Positions 52,835-62,157 of a DNA stretch of 64,000 bases are shown piece after piece. Numbering within the stretch: position 1 is the stretch's first letter; the number at the start of each line of letters is the position of its first letter. The DNA comes from Pseudomonadota bacterium (GTDB lineage: Bacteria; Pseudomonadota; Alphaproteobacteria; Micavibrionales; Micavibrionaceae). The translations under genes were made by a program, and so were the position numbers. Location of the stretch: positions 186,001 through 250,000 of the forward strand of contig JAKQEE010000070.1 of NCBI GenBank assembly GCA_029558635.1. Direction: 5' to 3'. The notes under the pieces are model-generated. The model saw nothing but the letters and a program-made list of their open reading frames with translations, searched no databases and was not told the DNA's origin.

Positions 52835-55123
52835 ATGGTACTGGCTACAAATCTGGGTTTTCCACGGATCGGGGTTAAACGCGAACTGAAAAAAGCGACG
52901 GAGAGTTACTGGAAGGGCGAGATCGGCGCGGCCGAATTGTTGGAAGCCGGACAGAATATCCGCAAGACCCATTGGATGATGCAAAAGGATGCGGGGCTTG
53001 ATTTGATCCCGTCGGGCGATTTTTCTTTTTACGATCAGGTTCTGGATATGACCTGTGCGCTTGGCCTTGTTCCAAAGCGTTACCAATGGACTGGCGGAAA
53101 CGTCGATCTCGACACTTATTTTGCGATGGCACGCGGGGCGCAGAAAAACGGCCTCGACGTTACCGCGATGGAAATGACCAAATGGTTCGATACCAATTAT
53201 CACTATATCGTGCCGGAATTCGAAAAGGGCATGAAAGCCAAGCTTTCCAGCATGAAATTTTTCGACCAGTTTCAGGAAGCGCTTGATCTGGGTATTCGCA
53301 CGCGGCCCGTGCTGGTCGGTCCGGTGACGTATGTGGTTCTCGGTAAAAAGAAAGACGACAGCCTGGATGATGCTCAAATTTTTGCCGATATCCTTCCCGT
53401 CTATATCGAGATCTTGAACAGGCTGAAAGCCATGGGTGCAACCCATGTCCAGCTTGATGAGCCTATTCTGGTACGTGATTTGTGGGAAGGGGCAGATCAG
53501 GATTTCGAACGTGGCTACACAGAATTGCGCAAAGCGGTTCCCGATCTCAATATCATGGTGGCGACATATTTCGATTCGCTGCGTGATAATCTCGACATTG
53601 CCTGCACCTTGCCTGTGGATGCGTTACACATTGATTTGAAACGCGGGGCGGATCAACTAGATGCTGTTCTAAAACATTTTCCGGCGGACAAGATTCTTTC
53701 CCTTGGACTGGTTGACGGGCGCAACGTGTGGAAAAACAATTTGAGAGCGGCCCTCGGGATTGCTCAAAAAGTCAGTGACAAACTCGGGAATGACAAAGTC
53801 TGGATCGCTCCCAGCTGTTCGATGATGCATGCGCCGATTGACCTCGATCATGAAACCAAGCTAGATAGCCAGCTCAGGAGTTGGATGGCGTTCGGCAAAC
53901 AGAAACTCGCCGAAATTGCGGCCATTGCCAAGGGTGTCAATGAAGGTGAAGAGGCGATTGCCGATTTGCTGGCGGCCAGCGACGCCGTCGTTTCCGACCG
54001 CGCCACGTCGCCGCGCATTCATGACGCGGAAGTTAAATCGCGTATGGCACATTTGAAACCGGAAATGTTCGAACGTAAATCCGATTTTGCGGAGCGCCGT
54101 CTGGCCCAGCATGCCGCTCTGGGGCTTCCTGTATTTCCGACGACCTCTATCGGGTCGTTCCCGCAGACTGCCGAAATCCGTACCGCTCGTGCGTCCTTCA
54201 AGAAAGGCGAATTGAGTGCCGTCGATTATGAATCGGCAATGAAACGCGAGATCGAACAGGTTGTCCGTTTTCAGGAGAAACTTGATATGGATGTTTTGGT
54301 TCATGGCGAGCCGGAGCGTAACGATATGGTCGAATATTTCGGCGAACAGTTGCAGGGATATTGTTTCTCGCAAAACGGATGGGTTCAATCTTATGGGTCG
54401 CGCTACGTCAAGCCGCCGATTATTTTCGGGGATGTGTCTCGTCCGAAACCGATGACCGTCGAGTGGTCGGTGTATGCGCAGTCGTTGACAGACCGTCCGA
54501 TGAAGGGAATGCTCACAGGGCCGATTACAATGCTGTTCTGGTCGTTCGTGCGCGATGACCAGCCACGGTCGGAAACCTGTAAACAAATCGCATTGGCCAT
54601 TCGTGATGAAGTGCATGATCTCGAAGCGGCGGGCATTAAAGTCATCCAGATTGATGAACCCGCGATCCGCGAGGGGTTGCCACTGCGCAAGGCCGACTGG
54701 GACGATTACCTCAACTGGGCGGTCGATGCGTTCCGTCTGTCGTCTTCCAGTGTTGCGGACTCAACGCAAATTCACACCCATATGTGTTATTCGGAATTTA
54801 ACGACATCATCAATTCTATTGCCGAACTGGATGCCGACGCGATTTCAATCGAAACCAGCCGGTCGCAAATGGAGTTACTTGAGGCCTTTATTGAATATAA
54901 TTATCCCAACGAAATCGGGCCAGGTGTCTATGACATTCACTCGCCGCGTATTCCGACACAGGATGAAATGGTCAAATTGCTTGAAAAGGCGGCGACCGTT
55001 CTCGACCCGTCGCAGATCTGGGTCAATCCCGATTGCGGTTTGAAAACCCGTCGGTGGGAAGAAGTCGAACCCGCTCTGGAGCATATGGTGGCAGCTGCCA
55101 AGACCATGCGCGGACGGATTTAG
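52835..55123 (+). CDS. metE: Cobalamin-independent methionine synthase
   Basis: 762 residues. Two-domain MetE transferring methyl from 5-methyl-THF-polyglutamate to homocysteine. The zinc site is visible as His and Cys in THMCYSEF (about 645), a Glu downstream, and Cys in NPDCGLKTR (about 730). It forms a two-gene operon with metF. Neither a SAM nor a cobalamin riboswitch was recognised upstream of metF. Confidence 0.97.
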   Translation: MVLATNLGFPRIGVKRELKKATESYWKGEIGAAELLEAGQNIRKTHWMMQKDAGLDLIPSGDFSFYDQVLDMTCALGLVPKRYQWTGGNVDLDTYFAMARGAQKNGLDVTAMEMTKWFDTNYHYIVPEFEKGMKAKLSSMKFFDQFQEALDLGIRTRPVLVGPVTYVVLGKKKDDSLDDAQIFADILPVYIEILNRLKAMGATHVQLDEPILVRDLWEGADQDFERGYTELRKAVPDLNIMVATYFDSLRDNLDIACTLPVDALHIDLKRGADQLDAVLKHFPADKILSLGLVDGRNVWKNNLRAALGIAQKVSDKLGNDKVWIAPSCSMMHAPIDLDHETKLDSQLRSWMAFGKQKLAEIAAIAKGVNEGEEAIADLLAASDAVVSDRATSPRIHDAEVKSRMAHLKPEMFERKSDFAERRLAQHAALGLPVFPTTSIGSFPQTAEIRTARASFKKGELSAVDYESAMKREIEQVVRFQEKLDMDVLVHGEPERNDMVEYFGEQLQGYCFSQNGWVQSYGSRYVKPPIIFGDVSRPKPMTVEWSVYAQSLTDRPMKGMLTGPITMLFWSFVRDDQPRSETCKQIALAIRDEVHDLEAAGIKVIQIDEPAIREGLPLRKADWDDYLNWAVDAFRLSSSSVADSTQIHTHMCYSEFNDIINSIAELDADAISIETSRSQMELLEAFIEYNYPNEIGPGVYDIHSPRIPTQDEMVKLLEKAATVLDPSQIWVNPDCGLKTRRWEEVEPALEHMVAAAKTMRGRI

Positions 55124-55229
55124 TCCAGTTTTTGCGGGTGTTGAAAATTTTTCCGGATTTTCTTGACTTTCAGAAATCATATGTGAGACCATAAACCTAA
55201 CGCTGGATTATATGCCACAATATAAAAAT

Positions 55230-55235
55230 TATAAT
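55230..55235 (+). promoter_or_regulatory. -10 element before the structured intergenic RNA
   Basis: A perfect TATAAT in a strongly AT-rich stretch. Transcription would start near 55242. The -35 side is weak. Confidence 0.35.
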
Positions 55236-55242
55236 AATTAAT

Positions 55243-55470
55243 ATGTGGGTGTGTCAGGTATCTATTTGCCCCCAGCGCGTGAGGAAGTAATGAAGAATGT
55301 ATATCCCTCTGAACTAGGGTTCACCGGGGTTGCATCGAGAGATGCGGGAATGACCCGGTATGCGCACTGCATACGTGGATTCCTCTGCAAAGATTAAAAT
55401 CCCAACAATTTAAAAGTTTGACCCAAAAGCGACAGTCAGCTGCCAAAGGCAGTCTGTAAGGGGCTTTTGC
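55243..55470 (+). ncRNA. Candidate structured non-coding RNA
   Basis: A closing helix can form between 55265-55269 (TTTGC) and 55387-55391 (GCAAA), then 55281-55286 (GAGGAA) with 55380-55385 (TTCCTC). Inside are three hairpins: 55310-55323 (TGAAC/GTTCA), 55324-55358 (CCGGG/CCCGG outside GCATC-GAGA-GATGC) and 55358-55374 (GTATGC/GCATAC). The unpaired C run at 55269-55273 could contact the G run at 55326-55329. A terminator closes the unit at 55425-55468. With the TATAAT upstream this looks like an RNA gene of about 225 nt or a riboswitch-like leader. It does not match the tmRNA, SRP or RNase P motifs I know. A 6S-like role is conceivable but not supported. Confidence 0.4.
55425..55468 (+). terminator. 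Interrupted-stem terminator of the candidate RNA
   Basis: CTGCC/GGCAG, ACAG/CTGT and AAAAGC/GCTTTT stack as one long hairpin (55425-55468) with an AAA loop, ending in TTTT. Confidence 0.6.
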
Positions 55471-55545
55471 GTTTGATCGTTTCGCATGATTTTGTCATGC
55501 CGGAATGGAGAAGTTTTGTCTTTTTTTGCCCGTAGGAGGCGCGAC

Positions 55546-55569
55546 ATGAAGTACCGAAACCCACTCTAA
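55546..55569 (+). CDS. Seven-codon leader ORF
   Basis: ATG at 55546 encodes MKYRNPL and stops. It is preceded at 6 nt by a near-perfect Shine-Dalgarno TAGGAGG (55533-55539), better than that of the downstream gene. It lies in a hairpin-rich leader (AACGA/TCGTT near 55575, CGAGGC/GCCTCG near 55631-55680, ACAC/GTGT near 55690). It may be a regulatory upstream ORF. Confidence 0.35.
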   Translation: MKYRNPL

Positions 55570-55746
55570 GGATAACGAACGTAACGTCGTTAGACCCATA
55601 ACACCCAACTGAAATTTTTAACGGAATTAGCGAGGCGAACGGCGAGACCCTGTTCCTGCCAACGGCCTCTCTATGCCTCGTCACGCGGACACATGGTGTG
55701 TTCGCGGCGGGAAAACTTTGCTCACTCACTAACGAAAGAGAAAAAA

Positions 55747-57090
55747 ATGACTAAAAGAGAAACCGCTGCCGCTGCAGCTTTTAAACCGGTCAGCACAGGC
55801 GTTGATGAAGTCCTTGAGGCCAGCCGTCAGGTTGTCGCAGGGCGTACAAAAACATCGACCGCCGCACCAAAAGTGGCGACTGCCGAAATTACCGGCAACC
55901 CATTCCACAAGATCATGTTCGATCCGTCTATGGGGCTTGAACAAAAACGTGAAGCGATGACGAATGCCCTGACCTTCGACAAATCCTTAACCGAGGAGCA
56001 AAACGCCCAGCGCCTTCATTCCTTTGTCGAGTTCAGCGAATGGTTGCAATCCAAACGCAAGGAACTGGCGATTGATATGCTGAAGCTCAATGATTCCGAG
56101 GCGTTTGCACAGCTCAAGGAAGTGATCGACGAACTCGGGCAAGGCATTCTGGACTTCAACAAAAAAATCCAGCCTTTCCTGAATATTCTCGATTCCCTGT
56201 ACAAGATGCAGCTCAAGGGCGTGAAGACTTCAGACATGCTCGGCGAGATCATCAAGGACCGCGAGGAGTTGGAGCGTCTGAACGGCGAACTGGATGGTTA
56301 TGAACGCGATATGGATGGTTCGGAAAGATCCATTCGCGATTACAACGATATGGTTGCCGAGCTTAAAACCGAGACCAGCTGGTGGTCTTTCGGGACGAAA
56401 ATCAAACCGTCCGCGCAAGCCGAGATCAACAAGATCGAGCTGCGCGTTGCGGAAGAGCGCGAAAAGATGGGTCGTCTGGCCACAAAAATCCAGGATACCC
56501 AGACTGCGATTGATGCACCGAGAGTTACCCAGTTCGAAGGGCTTGAGGACGTCAAATACAACCTGACGACTTTGCTGGATATCAGTTCCGATGCTCACCG
56601 CGAGAAACAAAAAGAGCTGAACCAGACGGCTGCCGACTTTGTGACCACGTCCGATCAGCGCGTTGCCGCCGTTCTTAAAAATATCGAGTCGATGAATACG
56701 CGAATCGAAGGTGCCGGCAAGAACAGCAGTAAGGTTCTCGGTCTCTACGCGGTCATGAACGACTCGATCAAGGCAGCTATCCGAGCTACTAAATCGGGAA
56801 TGACCCTGCTGATGGAGGTAAAAGGCTATCCATCAGTAAGTTATAGTGATCCCAATCGCGCACATGAGATAAAAAAGACATCTCCCACCCTTCAGGCCTC
56901 TCACTGGTATGCTCATGCGATTCTAAAATGCATGAGACTAAAAACTGAATATCCAGACGCAAAAGTTGCCATCGGAATTCCAAATTTCAAGCGCTACAGG
57001 GATCTTTTCGAAGAAACAAAGGGTTCTTTGGAAAAGATTGAAATTCAAGTCTGGAGCCTTAATGAATCAGGGAAGGTAGAAATTTGGTGA
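55747..57090 (+). CDS. Chimeric gene: coiled-coil protein fused to a PD-(D/E)XK nuclease fragment
   Basis: 447 residues from MTKRETAAAA. Residues 1 to about 355 are Ala/Lys/Glu-rich with long coiled-coil stretches (DREELERLNGELDGYERDMD; REKMGRLATKIQDTQ) and GC-rich codons like its neighbours. I do not recognise the family; a TelA-like tellurite-resistance relation is possible but weak. From about 358 the sequence turns abruptly AT-rich and reads MEVKGYP, KKTSPTLQASHWYAHAIL, PDAKVAIGIPNFKRYRDL, and ends GKVEIW. This resembles the C-terminal half of a PD-(D/E)XK nuclease domain beginning at its EVK strand, with no earlier half. The simplest reading is a native gene whose 3' end was replaced when AT-rich DNA was inserted near 56805. 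The product may be non-functional. Confidence 0.6.
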   Translation: MTKRETAAAAAFKPVSTGVDEVLEASRQVVAGRTKTSTAAPKVATAEITGNPFHKIMFDPSMGLEQKREAMTNALTFDKSLTEEQNAQRLHSFVEFSEWLQSKRKELAIDMLKLNDSEAFAQLKEVIDELGQGILDFNKKIQPFLNILDSLYKMQLKGVKTSDMLGEIIKDREELERLNGELDGYERDMDGSERSIRDYNDMVAELKTETSWWSFGTKIKPSAQAEINKIELRVAEEREKMGRLATKIQDTQTAIDAPRVTQFEGLEDVKYNLTTLLDISSDAHREKQKELNQTAADFVTTSDQRVAAVLKNIESMNTRIEGAGKNSSKVLGLYAVMNDSIKAAIRATKSGMTLLMEVKGYPSVSYSDPNRAHEIKKTSPTLQASHWYAHAILKCMRLKTEYPDAKVAIGIPNFKRYRDLFEETKGSLEKIEIQVWSLNESGKVEIW

Positions 57091-57252
57091 TTGGCACTCG
57101 AACAGAATCTTGCCTAACTGATTTTGCGGCAACAGTGCGGCAATGGAAAAAATTCCTTGAATTTTAGGATTTTTATTTTTCTTGTAAGTCGTTGATTTTA
57201 TTATGTTTTATTGGTTGTGTATTCAATACTTCGGTTTAAACTCTCTAAAAGA

Positions 57253-58155
57253 TTATCCTAAAAAATCAAATACTTTTGATTTCTCGATAATCTTGTCCCA
57301 CTCGTAATCCTCCATCGAGGGCACTACAAATGGGTACTTATTTATGTCATCAATCTTTAGGTTACTGAAAGAATTTTCAATATAGAAAAATTTTCCTTTG
57401 GCCTCCCTTTCAAATTCGCTAATCCATTTATAATTGGTACTGATAACGGGCATTCGCGCAGCGCAATACTCTAAAACTTTAGTCGATGTCTGAATATTAA
57501 AGGGATAGATATCTGGCATAATATTAAGCCCGTACCTGGCCTGGGTAATAGCATCAGGAACGTCTTCATATTTTAATCGTCCAGTGAAATGGATATTGGG
57601 TGTCTTCCCGAACATTTCATGAATATCATCTGGGACTGCCCCAACAACCAATAGTCTCGACCCCTTCATGGTGGTTTTGAAATGATCAAGCATTAAGGAG
57701 ATAATTCTCCCGCGATTAAGACTTCCAGAATACACAAAATCAAATTCAGGATCTGGATTAGAAAACTTCCTAAAAAAATGAGAGCTAACCCCCATATCTC
57801 TTAATCGATAATCTGTATTGCCGTTGAATCCCATTCCCTGACGCACTGCCTCGTTTAAGAAAACGCGCATAGATGGGTTTGAGTTGAGCACTCTTTTAAT
57901 AACATTTTTTACTCTGGGTAGACGCCCGACAGATAAAGAGCCATATTCATGCACAACAAACCGACCATGATGATTCTGTCGGTCAAACCCCATAAATTTC
58001 CAAATGACATCAAAGTCACTTTCGGAAAAATTTTCTTTTATTTCTGAAGAATCACAGATTTCAAATAACGGCATTTTTTTCCTAAGATAGGCCATATAGG
58101 CACTAATCTCTGGCAAATAGACACCGTCTCTTCGTAAAAAGAGGATTTTTTTCAT
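57253..58155 (-). CDS. GT4-like glycosyltransferase
   Basis: 300 residues, AT-rich. The C-terminal half has GT-B features: FVYSGSLNRGRIISLMLDHF, LLVVGAVPDD, VPDAITQARYGLNIMPDIYPFNIQTSTKVLEYCAARMPVISTN in pieces, with the Glu/Lys region that contacts the nucleotide sugar. Probably adds a sugar in surface-glycan assembly. It converges with the chimeric gene. Confidence 0.8.
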   Translation of the reverse strand: MKKILFLRRDGVYLPEISAYMAYLRKKMPLFEICDSSEIKENFSESDFDVIWKFMGFDRQNHHGRFVVHEYGSLSVGRLPRVKNVIKRVLNSNPSMRVFLNEAVRQGMGFNGNTDYRLRDMGVSSHFFRKFSNPDPEFDFVYSGSLNRGRIISLMLDHFKTTMKGSRLLVVGAVPDDIHEMFGKTPNIHFTGRLKYEDVPDAITQARYGLNIMPDIYPFNIQTSTKVLEYCAARMPVISTNYKWISEFEREAKGKFFYIENSFSNLKIDDINKYPFVVPSMEDYEWDKIIEKSKVFDFLG

Positions 58156-58253
58156 AGCATTCTACTTTCCTTACGATTCCCTTCCCCCAAATAGGAGAAA
58201 TCGAGTTGCAGATCTTCAGATAATACAATAAAAACAAATAGCGGAGAAAAATA

Positions 58254-58463
58254 ATGTTTACATATCTTCTTTATGGTTATTGTCTTTTGGGCGTATTTTA
58301 TGCGATACGCACATCATTTCAATATAAACATCTTGTTTTCTACGAAATTCCAATAATGGGTCTTACAGGATTTGTATTATGGCCTCTGTTAGCGTTGGTT
58401 GATGTACACTTTTTATGGAGAGATTTGCAAAATAAAAACTTAAAGAAAAAATTAGGTGAGTAA
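58254..58463 (+). CDS. Small membrane protein upstream of galE
   Basis: 69 residues with two hydrophobic segments (about 1-20 and 32-52) and a basic tail. No family recognised. It ends 2 nt before galE, so the two are cotranscribed. It is divergent from the glycosyltransferase at 57253. Confidence 0.6.
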   Translation: MFTYLLYGYCLLGVFYAIRTSFQYKHLVFYEIPIMGLTGFVLWPLLALVDVHFLWRDLQNKNLKKKLGE

Positions 58464-58465
58464 GC

Positions 58466-59443
58466 ATGGCAATCTTAATTACTGGGGGTGCTGGATATAT
58501 CGGATCTCACGTCGTCTATGAATTTCTGGACAAGAGATATGATGTGGTTGTTGTCGATAATCTTTCAACGGGTGTTAGAAGCCTATTGCCAAATGACCTT
58601 TCATTTTATGAGGGGGATGTTGGGAATCAGGATTTAATGGATCGCGTTTTCTTTGACCATGATATTGACACCGTCCTCCATTTTGCGGGCTCGATCATTG
58701 TGCCCGAGTCCGTAGAAAATCCACTAAAATATTATCAGAACAACACCTGTGTCAGTTTAAGCCTATTACAATCTTGCGTAAAATTTAAGGTTAGGAATTT
58801 TATTTTTTCATCAACAGCTTCCGTATACGGAAATAATCCTTTACAGTTGATGAAAGAAGAATACTCTCCTCAACCTGAAAATCCTTATGCCGCATCAAAA
58901 CTGATGACAGAGATGATGATCAAGGATACAGCAAATGCTCATGGGCTCAATTTTGCCATTCTTCGTTATTTCAACGTTGCTGGCGCTGACCCCAAAGGCC
59001 GGACAGGACAAGTTAAAGAAAACGCAACCCACCTGATTAAGGTGGCGTGTGAAACGGCTTTGGGAATGCGCTCATCTATGAATATATATGGCACAGATTA
59101 CGACACCCCCGATGGCACCTGTGTTCGTGACTATATCCATGTCAGTGACCTTGCCAATGCCCATTTGTGCGTTTATGAGCACATGAAAAAGCAGCACGTC
59201 AATAAAATTTACAACTGCGGATATGGTAAGGGATACTCAGTTTTAGATGTTATCAAAGTTGTTGAACAAAGCTCAGGCATCACCCTCAATAAGCTTCCGG
59301 TTAGTCGTAGGGCCGGAGACCCTGTTGCCTTAGTCGCGGATTCAACTTTACTGACAGTCGAAACTGGGTGGAAGCCAATTTATGATAACTTGGATATCAT
59401 TGTGCAAACTGCCCTCGGTTGGGAGAAAACGAAAAGCCTTTAA
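58466..59443 (+). CDS. galE: UDP-glucose 4-epimerase
   Basis: 325 residues. Short-chain dehydrogenase fold with GGAGYIGSHVV at the N-terminus, SSTASVYG and the catalytic YAASK motif, and RYFNVAGADPKGRTGQ typical of GalE. It interconverts UDP-Glc and UDP-Gal (or the N-acetyl forms), supplying the neighbouring transferases. It converges with the GT2 gene. Confidence 0.93.
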   Translation: MAILITGGAGYIGSHVVYEFLDKRYDVVVVDNLSTGVRSLLPNDLSFYEGDVGNQDLMDRVFFDHDIDTVLHFAGSIIVPESVENPLKYYQNNTCVSLSLLQSCVKFKVRNFIFSSTASVYGNNPLQLMKEEYSPQPENPYAASKLMTEMMIKDTANAHGLNFAILRYFNVAGADPKGRTGQVKENATHLIKVACETALGMRSSMNIYGTDYDTPDGTCVRDYIHVSDLANAHLCVYEHMKKQHVNKIYNCGYGKGYSVLDVIKVVEQSSGITLNKLPVSRRAGDPVALVADSTLLTVETGWKPIYDNLDIIVQTALGWEKTKSL

Positions 59444-59454
59444 TAGCGATACAA

Positions 59455-60363
59455 TTAAGCCCTTCTTTTGCCTGTAGCTCGCTCCGCGTGTTGTCTGATA
59501 TTTTTCTCGAATGAGAATACGCATCTAAAGATATTCCAAAATATAGAATGATTAGATTTTTCTTCGGACAATAATCTGATATAGATAAGAAAATGTTTAA
59601 TCCCAATACCTTGATACTTAGCTCCTAGAGAGCGAAAATCGTTGACCCCAATTTTTTGACATGCCAATGCATGATAATATTTCATTCGCTCAACTCTTTT
59701 CACGAAATACTCATCTTTCTCCCCCGCAATATCGGATGTCGGAAAATGTGAAATAGAAACATTTGATATGGCCGTGATGGGAATATTATGTTGCTTCAAA
59801 TTCCAGAAAAAAGCTTCATGCTCTCTGATTTTAAGAGCATCGTCCCAAGGATAATCAAGCAGCGTTTTTGTCCTGGCAAGAAAAAAATTCAAAACAAAAT
59901 CATATTTTATATGACCTTCAAAATCCTTTCCCCTCTGATAGCTATTAAGATAAAGAATATTATCCTTGACATTCATCATTCCCCTAAATATCAGCTTTTT
60001 CTTACCGCAATCAAGAACGTTGCCTGCAACAATATGAAAGCCTGTTGAATCCAGAACATCGATAAAAAATTCAATTTTTGTTTCTTCCGTAAATAGAAAA
60101 TCATCGTCCAGCAGAAGTACATATGGCGTACTGGCCATACCAACCGCCATATTTCTACCTGCTGACAGCCCTATATCGTATGAAGTGTGTGTGTATTCTG
60201 TACCATTATCCCAAGCATAATTTATTGGCCTTTTTGAATCATCAATAATTATAACTCTTAAGTGCGGATAGAATTTCCTAATACTTTTATGCAGACAAAT
60301 AACTTTTTCTGGGCGCTCAAAAGTTTTTATTATTGCCGTGACCTTCTGTGAAACTTTATCCAT
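59455..60363 (-). CDS. GT2 glycosyltransferase
   Basis: 302 residues from the ATG giving MDKVSQ; the frame extends 14 codons upstream into the neighbour. GT-A features: TAIIKTFERPEKV, VIIIDDSKRP, VLLLDDDFLF (DxD). Probably transfers a sugar in glycan assembly. Its start overlaps the end of the GT8 gene by 8 bp. Confidence 0.87.
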   Translation of the reverse strand: MDKVSQKVTAIIKTFERPEKVICLHKSIRKFYPHLRVIIIDDSKRPINYAWDNGTEYTHTSYDIGLSAGRNMAVGMASTPYVLLLDDDFLFTEETKIEFFIDVLDSTGFHIVAGNVLDCGKKKLIFRGMMNVKDNILYLNSYQRGKDFEGHIKYDFVLNFFLARTKTLLDYPWDDALKIREHEAFFWNLKQHNIPITAISNVSISHFPTSDIAGEKDEYFVKRVERMKYYHALACQKIGVNDFRSLGAKYQGIGIKHFLIYIRLLSEEKSNHSIFWNIFRCVFSFEKNIRQHAERATGKRRA

Positions 60364-61330
60364 GGGCTTTAACAATCCTTCTCTTAAATGACCTAAGAAG
60401 AACATACAACGATGGACAATATATATTTATTTGCAATATTATTTTTGAGAAATATGCCTTTAAAACTGGACAAATTGACTTTGCTTGATTAACTGTGAAT
60501 CCCTTATACGGTGTATATTCCAAATATTTGAAATACTCCATCCGCCGCGGATCAATGCACCCCTCTGCCCAAGGCTTTGGGTGTTGGTTAAAATGTATAA
60601 TTGCAGGTTTTGATTTTGCATTTAATACGTCCTGCCTTTTGTAGAGTCTGTATTTATCTTTGTATATACCCTCCAAGACAAAGAAAAAACTGTTCCAGTT
60701 TAGTGGTAGAGGTTTCCAGTCCCCCTCACACAAAGCATTCAATACATCTTGATCCTGAAACTGAATATAGCGATTATATTGTTGAATATAAGACACAGCA
60801 TTATCTTCAAAACATTTCTCTCGCATTTTCTTAAGATTTAAAAATAATACGCCCCCGTTGAAATAAGGGCTACCCACTTTCATTCCCAGTGACTCTAGGC
60901 GATGAGCGTAAAGCGGTGTAGGCTCTTCTACCGCCTGCAGCATCACATTATCCGCCATGAAAGATTTCCAAACATTCGATATATCCCCACAGACAATTAT
61001 GTCCGAATCCAAATAAGCGATCCGATCTATATGAGGTAGTAACGATGGAAGTTTTAATCGAAAATAGGTTGCAATACTGTGCCATTCAGTGTGCAGGGGA
61101 TACCCAGAGAAATCATCCAAAGAAAGTTTTACAAATTCAATTTCTGTGTTTTCATGAAGTCCTATAAGCTTCTTCAGGTTATCAATATGACGCTTCTCTA
61201 GATCTTCGTATAAAATATAGATATGAACAGCTATACTGTCATCTACATTCTTTAATAGAGATACGATACTTACAGCCATATGTTGGGCGTAATTATTATC
61301 CGAGGCAAAAGCGACCTGAATAGTTTGCAT
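60356..61330 (-). CDS. GT8 glycosyltransferase
   Basis: 324 residues. GT8 signatures: VAFASDNNYAQHMAVSIVSL, the metal-binding IAYLDSDIIVCGD (DxD), SPYFNGGVLFLNL, FQDQDVLNALCEGDW and AIIHFNQHPKPW. Similar to lipopolysaccharide 1,3-galactosyl- or glucosyltransferases (WaaI/WaaJ-like), fitting the nearby galE. Its ATG directly abuts the stop of the DUF115-like gene. Confidence 0.92.
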   Translation of the reverse strand: MQTIQVAFASDNNYAQHMAVSIVSLLKNVDDSIAVHIYILYEDLEKRHIDNLKKLIGLHENTEIEFVKLSLDDFSGYPLHTEWHSIATYFRLKLPSLLPHIDRIAYLDSDIIVCGDISNVWKSFMADNVMLQAVEEPTPLYAHRLESLGMKVGSPYFNGGVLFLNLKKMREKCFEDNAVSYIQQYNRYIQFQDQDVLNALCEGDWKPLPLNWNSFFFVLEGIYKDKYRLYKRQDVLNAKSKPAIIHFNQHPKPWAEGCIDPRRMEYFKYLEYTPYKGFTVNQAKSICPVLKAYFSKIILQINIYCPSLYVLLRSFKRRIVKAHG

Positions 61331-62116
61331 TTAGAACAGTCCTTTAAAATCAACTCTTGTGAGGGCCTTTAGCTTCCCGCCAACACCTGCATTATATAAA
61401 TTTATCCCCATAGGCTGTAAAATAGAAGTCGCATACTGGAATGCCTTTTCATTATCTGGGCACGGATTAAAACGCCAATCTTTCATACTCTTTTTCTCGA
61501 CTTCCGAGTCAGGGTAAAAATGCATATTTGAGCCAGAAAAATCATTATCAACACCTATAAAATATATATCCTTAAATCCTGCAAAAACAGCCACCTGTAA
61601 CATTTGAAGAGCAATTGTATATGTGTGAGCGACAGGTTGGGTTAAATCAAATTGAAAGAAACCTTTGGACATAAATTTTTGCTTACAATGCTCCGTATAC
61701 ATAGAAAATACCGATAAACTTTTAACATCGTTACGATCCCACGGAATTTCTCCAAAAACACAAATGTGCTCTGCAAAATCTGCAGGCACTGCACGCCCAT
61801 ACTCCGCATAGGCACCGATATCGCTTAGACCGTAGAACTCTACGTGACGGAGACTTTTGTCCTTTAATAAGAATCCTCGATTAACAGCCATACAATATTC
61901 GTCATTTAAAGGTGTCAAATCCATTTCATTAATAGATGGCCCCCCTCCCACAATAAAGCAGCGTTTCCCAGAATACTGGCCCTGTTTGATAGAAATTTTC
62001 TGCTGCACAATACTTTCATAAACAAGTCGAGGGGGCCCATATCTTAATCTCAGATAAAGGCGAATTGCCCATAAAGGCAATCGATTTCTAATGAATTTTT
62101 TAATTTCACTTTTCAT
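61331..62116 (-). CDS. DUF115-like Rossmann protein
   Basis: 261 residues. The core begins KRCFIVGGGPSINEMDLTPL, the glycine-rich entry of DUF115/MptE-like and sialyltransferase-like proteins, followed by VAHTYTIALQMLQVAVFAGFKDIYFIGVDNDF. Such genes often sit in surface-glycan or flagellin-glycosylation clusters and may handle sugar nucleotides. Exact reaction unknown. Confidence 0.75.
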   Translation of the reverse strand: MKSEIKKFIRNRLPLWAIRLYLRLRYGPPRLVYESIVQQKISIKQGQYSGKRCFIVGGGPSINEMDLTPLNDEYCMAVNRGFLLKDKSLRHVEFYGLSDIGAYAEYGRAVPADFAEHICVFGEIPWDRNDVKSLSVFSMYTEHCKQKFMSKGFFQFDLTQPVAHTYTIALQMLQVAVFAGFKDIYFIGVDNDFSGSNMHFYPDSEVEKKSMKDWRFNPCPDNEKAFQYATSILQPMGINLYNAGVGGKLKALTRVDFKGLF

Positions 62117-62157
62117 TGTTTTTCACTGTTAGCCGAGAAGAAATCTGTCAACCATTA

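Noticed and set aside
55243..55470. tmRNA, SRP RNA or RNase P RNA
   Set aside because: The tag-peptide codons, the SRP GGAAG-type loop and the RNase P GAGGAAAGTCC core were all looked for and not found. The fold is multi-hairpin rather than the rod of 6S, so no name was given.
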